From Lindgomyces ingoldianus (Eukaryota > Ascomycota > Dothideomycetes > Pleosporales > Lindgomycetaceae): a stretch of DNA of 64,000 bases. Below, piece by piece: positions 55,150-64,000 of this stretch (positions within the stretch are counted from its first letter, which is position 1; each line of letters opens with the position of its first letter). Location: positions 1,602,985 through 1,666,984 of the forward strand of contig NW_022985165.1 in NCBI RefSeq assembly GCF_010093535.1, in the 5' to 3' direction. The position numbers were made by a program, and so were the translations under genes. The notes under the pieces are model-generated. The model did no database searches. It was not told where the DNA came from and saw only the letters and a list, made by a program, of their open reading frames with translations.

Positions 55150-57800
55150 CTAGCGCCTCTACGCGGCGTTGTAGTCCTATGTCGCGGCGTGAGAAGTTGC
55201 AGTATATAGTAGACACATTGCAGACTGTCTAATAGAGCTTTTAAGACTTTATGCTAGAATAAGTAGATAATAAAAAGGACAATACACTTCTTTAGTATTA
55301 CTAGTATTATAAGGCGTGTAATAGGCAGTATGTGCTAAAGACTTTAATAGACTTACTCTTTAAAATAAAAGTCTTTTATATAAAAAATGTAATAAATTAT
55401 TATGCTTTAAAGCTAGATTAGCTAGTATAAAAGATATACTTTAAAAATTTTAATTTTAATATAAATATATTAATACTTAACTTTAATAATGCTAGTTAAA
55501 CTATTTAGAATTAAGCGCTAACTTAGTATAACTTTATTATAAGTATATTATGTAATTTACGCTAGGGATATGTAAGCTACTAAGGTGCTAATAAGTCTAA
55601 TGTAATTAAAAAGTGTGTGTTTACTATTACTAGTATTATGTGCTTCTTTTAGGCTAAGAAGAGATTAAACACTTTAGTATTTATGCTAGATGCTTATCTT
55701 ATTAGGTCTAGAACAAAGCGTTGTGTAATTAAAGTCTTAAGTAGACTTAAGTTATATTATTTATATTATTACACTAATAAGCTAATAAATAAGGTTATAA
55801 AAAAAGCTTAAGTATATATACTATCTAGTACTTCTAATACTTTTAATACTTTTAATACTTCTAATACTTTTAAAACTTCTAAAACTTTTAGAACTTTTAA
55901 AACTTCTAAAATTACTTATAAACCTCTAAGCTAATAAGAACTAATAGTGCTAAAAAGAATAAATTATAAGTTTTTATAAAGGACCTAAAGCTAGTACTTA
56001 CGTATAACAACATTAACTTTATAGATTGCACGCGCTATAAGAAGGTAAGCTATACAGCTACTATGCAAAGCATAATAAATGCTGTAGCTATTTTAGCTTC
56101 TAAGCTACCTAAGTTAGGTCTTACTTAGTCTATGCATAACCTAGCAGTTTCCTTAGATTTTAAGAACATTGTACTTAGCCCTAGATTAGATAGGCTAGAT
56201 AGTATTAATAATAACATATTCTAAAGTCTTATTACTAATTTAATTAAGTGTCTTTACCTAAAAGCTATATTGCATGTCTTTAGTAGTAAAGCATTTTCTA
56301 AATACCTAGCATTTCTTATTTTAGACTACTTACTCTTAGTTAAGACTAAGTATTATTAGTTAAGTGCTATATTTAATAAAAAAAAGTTTATTAGTAAAAC
56401 TTATAAAGTTTATAATACTATTTAGCTAGATTAATTAGGTCTAAATGTGCTTAATAACTCTACTAATATTTTTAGTAATAATTTTAATAATTACCTTTAG
56501 TTATGCTATAGTAATTAGCTTACAGCGTGTAATATCTACTTAATATAAAGTAAACAGGTTTAAGTAACTTAACTATATAATAAAAAGTAGTAGTTACTTA
56601 GTGTTCTTGCATAGTTTTATGTGCAGATAAACCTTTTATTAACTATTAGCTAAATGTATTAAGGCCTAGTTATAGCAGATAAGGTTGCACACTATACTAT
56701 TAAGTTAGATGTTGTTATGTAGTGTTAAACATAGCTTACACAAAATAATAGTAAATACTATCTGCTAGAACTATTAGTTGTTTAGAGGTTTACATCCTGT
56801 GTTACTACACTATTCTATGCTGCTATGCAACGCTAACGCCTTCTTTTAGAACATATAACTAATAAGTTCTCCTTAAAGCGCTTTAGTTGTATAAAGAACA
56901 CTATTAAAGATTTTTTAGTAAATAATTTCTTATAGTTAGTTAAAAACATACGCACTATTACCTTTAGGCGTTAGGTGTAGGGTTCTGGCGCTAGTGTAGA
57001 TGATGTTAAGTTCTGTACTATGTGTTGCATGCTTTAGGAGATTAAGCTCTTCCTTGCAGTACACTATGCTGTTAGGTATAGTAATATTAGCATGTTATAA
57101 TACTTTATAGATCCTCTTATTATTATTTTCTTTAGCGCTAGGCAGATAAATTATAGCTAGAAAATGCTTTAGTATTACTAGCTTCTCTTGCTAGCTAACA
57201 CTGTAGAGTTATAGCATGCTATCCTTGCATCTAGTCTTGTAAACTAGTATAGATAGAAAAATATGTTTAAGCTAATTAATCTAGGCCTAGAGCATTTTAA
57301 CTGCAGCTATAAAATTAATTTAAAAAACTATAAGAACTTTACATATAATATTAATTAAGTGTTTAACTAAACTTGCCTTTACAATGTCTAAGTAAGGAAG
57401 GTGTAGATAGCGTTAGAAAGAGTTTTTAGTAAGAATATGCCTAGTAGTTATACTTTTACTATTACTATTTAAAACATGTTCCTCTTAGCTTAAACGCTTA
57501 TTATAGATAGATTAGCAGCGCTTTAAAACTTAAATAATTTAGTAGGCTATAAGTTCTTTAACTTATTTAATATATACACTACTAGGATAAATATGCTTAA
57601 GGCAGAGGTTAATAAATTTAACTACGCGCATGTGTAGCTTTAAGGCTCTGTAGACCTTCTATATCTAACTGCCTAACCTAACACTACAGATAATTCTAAG
57701 TTTACTAATATTGCTAAGTACGCGCGCGCAGTTAGAGATAAGTTTAATGTAATTATAGACCTAGCAATTGCTAGTAGTGCTACTAATTAGATTAGAAGCT
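55150..57800 (+). pseudogene. DUF6589-like transposon-associated relic, RIP-damaged
   Basis: The plus strand carries a degraded coding sequence with many in-frame TAA/TAG. Between 56.5 and 56.85 kb the reading SKQV, then NKK**LLSVLA*FYVQINLL, then IADKVAHY and VV*RFTSCVTTLFYAAMQR follows the pattern I know from fungal DUF6589 proteins (GDQLT, then a Trp-Leu-Leu-x-V-Pro-Ala-x-Phe-His box). Stops sit where Trp or Gln would be. No functional product. Assignment is by memory of the motif, so moderate. Confidence 0.4.
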
Positions 57801-57853
57801 AATAGAAGTTCTAATAATTAATAGCCTTTTATAATTGCATTAAAAGTTTTTAA

Positions 57854-58120
57854 GAGTCTATAAAAGTTTCCTAGAGTCTACAGAAGTTTCTAGGAGTCTA
57901 CAGAAGTTTTCTAGAGTCTACAGAAGTTTCCAGGAGTCTATAGAAGTTTCTAGGAGTCTACAGAAGTTTCTAGGAGTCTACAGAAGTTTCTAGGAGTCTA
58001 CAGAAGTTTCTAGGAGTCTACAGAAGTTTCTAGAAGTCTACAGAAGTTTCTAGGAGTCTATAGAAGTTTCTAGGAGTCTGCAGAAGTTTGTACAAGTTTA
58101 TAGAAGTTTGTAGACAGTAA
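57854..58120. repeat. Minisatellite, 20-bp unit, about 13 copies
   Basis: Head-to-tail copies of agtctacagaagtttctagg, exactly 20 bases apart in the central part, with only one- or two-base changes (mostly a/c, t/c, consistent with RIP-type transitions). Edge copies are more diverged. No coding frame. Confidence 0.9.
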
Positions 58121-58181
58121 AATTATAGAGTTATATACAACATTAAAAAAGCCTATTTATAGGCATTCTTTAAAGCGCTTT

Positions 58182-58566
58182 TATTAAAGCGTTTCTATTA
58201 AAGTGTTTTAATTCTAGCATTTTTATAAAGCTGTGTCTATTAAACTGTGTCTATTAAACTGTGTCTATTAAAGCGTGTCTATTAAACTATGTCTATTAAA
58301 GTGTGTCTATTAAAGCGTTTTTATCCTAGCATTTTTATAAAGCTGTGTCTATTAAACTGTGTCTATTAGACTGTGTCTATTAAAGTGTGTTTATTAAAGC
58401 GTTTCCATCCTAGCATTTTTATAAAGCTGTGTCTATTAAACTGCGTCTATTAGACTGTGTCTATTAAAGTGTTTCCATCCTAGCATTTTTATAAAGCTGT
58501 GTCTATTAAACTGTGTCTATTAGACTGTGTCTATTAAACTGTGTCTATTAAACTGTTTCTATTAAC
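58182..58566. repeat. Minisatellite, 14-bp unit with higher-order structure
   Basis: Tandem copies of ctgtgtctattaaa and close variants. A different element (ctagcatttttataaag) interrupts the array at 58214, 58326, 58410 and 58480. The spacings are 112, 84 and 70 bases, that is 8, 6 and 5 units of 14, so the interrupting element is itself in register. Confidence 0.88.
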
Positions 58567-58584
58567 TAGGTAGCTTACAGGTTA

Positions 58585-58815
58585 AAGTTGTTATATGCGT
58601 CGCATGTATAACTGTAAAGCTGGGATGGTAAGTAGCACGGATAGCACTGAGAGCAAGCTTTCGGAGAAAGATAGGAGTGTATTGTAAGAGAGACAAATCG
58701 CTGCCAAGCTTTGCTTGTTAGGATTTATGCTTATATATAAAGCACAGGTCATACAACCTCCAAACAGGTTAGGTGAGGCTATACTAGCCCGTTCTAGGAC
58801 ATCTGGCCTTACATT
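58585..58815 (+). repeat. LTR-like GC-richer island
   Basis: About 230 bases of normal composition inside AT-rich sequence. It begins with tgttatatgcg or tgtataac, has a TATA-like tatatataaag near 58733, and ends ggccttaca, so it can be framed as TG...CA like an LTR. No target-site duplication was identifiable. It may be a solo LTR or the 5' LTR of a decayed element to the right. Confidence 0.4.
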
Positions 58816-60940
58816 ATCCCCCCTTATAGTAGTCCTACAACTTAGAGGATAGAACAGATAACAATAAGCCTAAGTAGCATAAAAAAGTGTTATATAATGC
58901 CCTAAAAACTTACTTCTGCTTATTTTAGTTAATTCTATGCAAGTTTATTTAAAAATAACCTAGAGTTATTAAGTAAAAGTAAAGTAAAAGTATAAAGTAA
59001 AAGTAAAGGTAAAATAGCAGTATATCTTACACTAATAAAGTAGCAGTTAGGACAGTATATATAGGGTCTAACTGTCCTAGAAATTTATCTTCTTTACACT
59101 TTTACCCTCTTTACAGCTTAGAATTTAGAAGATTTTAAACTTTTTAAGGTAAGTATATTTTAAGCTACTCTAGCGTAATCTAGCGCAAAGGGGTGCTAAC
59201 AAGCTTTAATAGTCCTATCCTACTTTACTTGCGCCTGCCTGTTGCCTAATTTGCTTTTAGCTTTTTCTCTTATACTTAACTTTACTTAATAACTTTAAAA
59301 TAAACCTTTACAGTTTACTTTATTACAATCTAGCTATAGTTTCTTTTAAAAAAGATTAATTAGCTTTTACTAATATAAACTTACACTTTAATAACTCTTA
59401 CATCTAATGCGTTAATAAAATGTCCTGTAAAAGCGTTATAGATAAAAGTAGTAGCTGTTATATGCTTATAGACAACAAGTTATGTTATAGCATAAAAGAA
59501 AAAAGAATTAAGTACACTAAGTGTGCTTATTACCTTAAATCTAGTAAGAAGTGCTTTAAGGTGTGTATTCTAGCTCCTTCTAGTGTATTTACGCGCAGTT
59601 TGTCTAGGCTAACCCTAGATAGCTCCCTATTACCTTTAAACCTAAATAATAGGCTCTTAAGGATGCTGTGCTTAATGTTTTAGCCTCTATTAATTTACTT
59701 AACCCTGCTTAGTTAGTGTAGGCTAATGTAATAGTTATGTTATAAGTAAACACTATTATTTAGTTTCTTTAGGCGTAAGTCTTTCTGTTGCAGCATAATT
59801 TAGCTTAATTAGCCTTATTCTAGCTCTTAATAGTTTACAGCAAAAACAAAATCCTGTACAATAACTATCTGTACGCGCACAGTAGTGTTATAGGTAAAAT
59901 TGCTAAGACTAGAGTTGTTTTTAAGAAGCGCGCCTACTCTAAAGCTAATATTGCTAAGAAAAAGAAAAAGAAGTGTAAGGCGCTTAAAAAAGACTTTAAT
60001 AAGAATAAAGCTATAATAACTTTATTTAAGAAGGTAGGTGTGCGCTATTCTTAACTATTCTAGCGCTAACTAGCATAATAGAAGAAATATAGTGTTAAAG
60101 GTGTCTGTGTTACTAAAGCTAAGCAACATTATTATGTTAATACTGCTAAAGCTGCTAATGCAATCTACTATGTCTCTAAAAAGCATAATAAGGCTAATAA
60201 TATTAGAAATAAGGCTAGTTAGGATTAAACTTTAGCTAAAAAAAGGTAGCTAACTAGGTATAATAAGAAACATTTTAATAGTTATTCTGCTGTTGCAAAT
60301 TTACCTACAGAGGACCTTAATGTCTAATTTAGGGCCTTGATGGCACAATCTAGTGTAATCTAGCGCATCCTATAGTAAAAATAGTTAAGAATGCATAGTA
60401 TAGTGTAGTTTTAGGTTTTTTAGCTTAAGCTTCTTTCTTCTTTTCTTAATAAAGTTAAATACCCTTATATTATGTCTTTTAGACTTAAAGTGCAACTGTT
60501 TTAGTAGTAATAGATTAATTTACTTTTAGCTTACTTACTTTACAGCTCTTTTATCCTAAAAATTCTAGAATGTCTTACTAGACTTAAACTCTGCCCTTTT
60601 TTTGCTAGTATAAGTTATTCTAGGCTAGGATGTTTATTTCTTTTACATAATAGATTTCTTTAGGTTAAAATAACTTTTTTCTTAACTCTAGTAAGCTATT
60701 TTATGCTAAAATAGCTTTACTTAGTCTAACTAAGAAATTTTAGGTCTAAATAGGCTATGTTGTCTTTTTATTTCTATAGCGCTATTAAACACCTCTTGTT
60801 AAAAAAACCTTAAGTAAGAAAAAAATAAAGTAAAAGTAGCTATACTTAATTTATTAAGTTACTTTCTCTTTTTTAAGAAGTTTAACCTAAACTAGCATAA
60901 TTTAATCTTTTGCTATATATTCCTCTGCTCTTTTAGAATG
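58816..60940. repeat. AT-rich degenerate repeat with Cys/Lys-rich fragment
   Basis: RIP-like sequence. The one longer plus-strand frame (59420-59683) encodes a Cys/Lys-rich piece (SCKSVIDKSSSCYMLIDNK, then KCAYYLKSSKKCFKVC) resembling the small zinc-finger-like frames near fungal retroelements. A Lys-rich stretch follows near 59950. No intact gene; family not assigned. Confidence 0.4.
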
Positions 60941-60949
60941 CTTTTAATG

Positions 60950-63900
60950 TGTTTAAGCTAATGTTAGGTTTAAGTTCTTATAAGTTCTTTTTAAATAAAT
61001 AACCTTTTTATTTTATAAAATATTTTTATACTCTAACTAGATTTTGTCTCTAGTTAAGTATTTTCTTTACATAGTACACATTATCCTCTATAGCGCGTAG
61101 AGTGTCTATAATTAGTTCTAATTACAACTTAAGACGCCCTTTCTAGGTATATAGCTCTAAAAGTAAGACATAGAACACTAAATAAACTTCTCCTAGATTA
61201 GGTAGGTCTACTTTATATACTTTTGCGCTAATCTAGGCTATAACTTTCTCTAGTTTTAAAAACTTCTAGTCTAACTTCTTCTTTAGCCTTATTAATTTTA
61301 TATGTCTATTAGAGACTAATACTTTATTTTCTACTTATAGCTATATATGCTTTTGTTGTTTATTTGCATACTTTTTTTAATATATATTTGCAGCAATAAT
61401 TTTTTAGCAGCATTCTAACTATAAAGTAAGTGCTTTAGCAGCAACTCTGTTTGCCATATGTGATTCCCCCCAACCTAGGGGTTCTCTGGGCCAATCTGGC
61501 CCTCTTAGGTTCGCTCTGTAGTATGCTTAGAAAGGAGTGACTCCTGTAGTCGCGTGTACACTATTGTTGTACGCAAACTCTGCTATTAGCAACTACATTA
61601 CCTAATTATCTTGTTCTAGGCAACAGTAACATCTAAGGTACTGTTCTAGAGTTTAGTTTTGTCTTTTAGTCTGCCTATTAGTCTTAGAATAGTAGGCTAA
61701 CAAAAGAATCTTTTATGTGCTAAAATAGTAACAAAAACTATTCTAGTACTTTAAGTTTATTATTAGCCCTTAATTAAAAATAATGTTTTTTAAAACTTTA
61801 TAAAGGTAAATAACTTTTTTTAACTAAACCTTTACTAAGTCTAAAGCCTTCTAATTAGCTTTAGCTAGCACATAGTAGGCTATCTTAGTAAGACAGTCTA
61901 CTATTATAAGGATTACATTGTATACTAACCCTAAGTATTTATAAGAGGGCAGCTGCGTTATAAAATCTATTGTAACATCCTACTAGAGCCTATTAGGCGG
62001 TAGCAAAGAGTGAAGGAGCCTATATAGGCAGTGTTGTAAAGCCACTAATTATCTGCACCTTAGGCAGTTGTTATAGTACGCCTCTACGTCCTTTCTAAGC
62101 TTTTTTTAATTATATTAACACATAATCTTTTTAAGTGTCTTTTTTACACTAAAGTAGCCTACTAGTAGGCTGTTGTAGCACTTCTAAAACGCTTCTGCCT
62201 TCTCTTAGTCTATTATTAGGGTCTTTCTTTCTATATTAGCTATAGCATGTTATTCTAGCCTATTTTAAAGATAAGTGTTTTTGTTAAAGTTTTTTTTATT
62301 CTTTATTTTACTTTTAGTGTTTAATAAGTCTGTTTTATTATAGTTTTCTTTAATACCTAATATAAAGTCTTTATTATTATCTTTCTCTAGTTTTTTGCCT
62401 ATAGCTTTTTTAAAATCTAGCTGTTTTAGCCCTTATTCTTTTTTAAAGCAGTCCCTAGCTAAGCTTAAAGAATTTTAAGAATGTGTAATAGCTATAACTA
62501 TTAATTCTTTATTATAATCTTGTTAATTTAAAAAGTTATATATGTTTATTACATACGCTGCATTTTTTTTTTAGAAAGGCTGTTATAACTCTTTAATGTA
62601 GTTAAGTCTTCTTAAAGGTCTATCTACTAAGTTTAGCTTCTCTAGACAGTGTGTAATAATAAAATTATATTCTGTTATCTTTTTATAGGCTTAGACCTGC
62701 TAGTAGTTTAAGGTTTTAGTTTCTATAAACTAGTAAAGATTATTATAGTCTGTAAAAAGTTTAAATAGTAGACCCTAAAAGTAATATTGCTAATATGCTA
62801 AACTTTTATTAATAGTAAGCAACTTCTTATTATAAGTATTATAATTATACTTAGCTTTACTTATCTTTTTTAAAAAGAAGCTAATTAGCCTTTATTAAGC
62901 CCCTCTAGTCTTATCTAAGACTAATTAGCTTAAAATGCTATAAATTACACTCTCTAAGGTGTTAACCTTTACTTTAGTTTTTTTATTAGCATTAAAATAA
63001 GCTAATATAAAAACTTTAAGAAATAAGTTTTAAAGCTTTTAAAAGGCTACTTTACCTTTAGAACTAATATTAAGCTTTTAACTTTTTTCCTACCTTTACT
63101 CTTAACTACCTTTTACTGCGTCTAGGCCCTTCTAGGTTAGCTTAGTAAGGGGTAAGGCAATTAAAGAGAAGTTAGTAATAAACTGCCTATAGTAGTTTAT
63201 AAACTTTATAAAAACATAAATATTCTAAACAGTCTTTAGCATTAGCTACTCCTAGATTATCTTAATTCTTAAAGGGTTAACTTTAACTCTTTCTAGGTAA
63301 ACTATGTACTCTAGGTACTTAGTCTTCTGTGTGTAAAATTTGCACTTACTAAGTTTTAAAAAAAGCTTTGCTTTACATAATCTTTATAGCACTTTTTTAA
63401 CGTAAATAACTTATTCCTTTTCTATATTAGAATAGACTAGAATATTATTAAGGTACATAATACATGTTATATTAACTAACCTTGCTAGGGCCTAGTTAAT
63501 ATAAGCCTAGAAAGCTGTAAAAGCATTAGTAAGACTAAAAGGCATAACCTAGTACTTAAAATAACTATATTAAGTTTAGAATACTGTCTTCTACTTATCT
63601 CTCTTATAAATACATAACATATAGTACATATTATAGATATTTAGCTTTATATACTACTTTACTTTCTAAGTTTCTTAAGAGATTCTAAAATAAGCAGTAG
63701 TAAGTAATAATTTTTTATTATAATCTAGTTTAGGCCTTTATAATTTATATAAAGCTTTAACTTTTTATCTTTCTTTTTTATAAATAAGATTAGAGCTCTT
63801 ATAGAAGACTTAGACCTCTAAATTTACTCTTTTTATAGATAATTATTAATATATTTATAGAGATGCTGTAACTTATACTTTAACAAGTTATATAGTAGTT

Positions 63901-64000
63901 AGTAAGAAGGCTTTGTCTCTTCCTCTAGCTTAATAGCTAGATCCTGCAGGCTATGCAGTAGTACTTCTAACATCTTATTAAACTTAACTATGTCTATATA
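60950..64000 (-). mobile_element. Ty3/gypsy retrotransposon pol relic, RIP-damaged, cut by window end
   Basis: Minus-strand pol order is preserved. Reverse transcriptase appears as VMPFSLTNAF near 63.5 kb and MYLNNILVYSNIE near 63.44 kb (a decayed YLDDILVYS). Integrase shows the zinc-finger half CLRC near 62.06 kb, the core TIDFITQLPS and NVILIIVDCLTKIAYYV near 61.9 kb, then AEFAYNNSVHATTGVTPF near 61.55 kb. The C-terminal part VYKVDLPNLGEVYLVFYVLL is near 61.2 kb, with a chromodomain-like end. Stops replace Trp or Gln (for example TPF followed by a stop). Gag, protease and the 5' LTR would lie beyond the right edge. Not functional. Confidence 0.8.

Noticed and set aside
59420..59683. 87-residue open frame as a functional gene
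   Set aside because: Sits in RIP-damaged repeat DNA, is Cys/Lys-rich by composition and has no intact neighbours; kept only as part of the repeat description.
1..64000. tRNA, rRNA genes and CRISPR arrays
   Set aside because: No sequence with matching A and B boxes or cloverleaf potential was noticed. CRISPR arrays are not expected in a fungus, and the tandem arrays at 57.9-58.6 kb have no unique spacers.

Overview
The window looks like a gene island of a filamentous ascomycete (Pezizomycotina). Three things support this. Introns are 45-60 nt, with GT-AG ends and CTAAC/CTGAC-type branch sites. The gene families are typical of moulds: Zn2Cys6 regulators, a CRH cell-wall glycosidase, a CAP59-type mannosyltransferase, an MFS exporter and an NmrA-like reductase. 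At both edges lie AT-rich transposon relics whose stop codons sit where family members have Gln or Trp, the mark expected of repeat-induced point mutation (RIP). I cannot name the genus.

Left edge (1-3.7 kb): an AT-rich block, then a broken minus-strand relic ending in a GCR1_C-like domain, as in Crypton elements. From 4.5 to 17.9 kb: an O-methyltransferase, a 1109-residue protein of unknown function rebuilt from three exons, a 261-residue conserved protein, a membrane-tailed GH16/CRH enzyme, a 3.6 kb gap, and a CAP59-family glycosyltransferase.

From 20.4 to 38.3 kb: an accessory, metabolite-cluster-like run. It holds an MFS transporter, a branched-chain aminotransferase, a SAM methyltransferase, a beta-lactamase-fold serine hydrolase, an NmrA-like reductase, an AflR-like regulator, a second Zn2Cys6 regulator and an aldo/keto reductase. 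No polyketide synthase, NRPS or terpene cyclase is visible, so either this is an amino-acid-derived pathway or the backbone gene is elsewhere. Gene remnants lie in its gaps.

From 39 to 53.9 kb: housekeeping-like genes. These are an STB6-like Sin3-associated protein divergent from an RMD5-type subunit of the GID ubiquitin ligase, a small HabA-like membrane protein, a possible mitochondrial protein, a mucin-like membrane protein whose outer end carries collagen-like Gly-Pro-Pro repeats, and a DUF7730/F-box-like protein.

Right edge (54.7-64 kb): AT-rich repeats comprising a DUF6589-like relic, two minisatellites (the second with a higher-order structure in exact 14-nt register), an LTR-like island, and a minus-strand Ty3/gypsy pol relic that runs off the end. 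Gene models below were spliced by eye from reading frame and splice signals. None has transcript support here.
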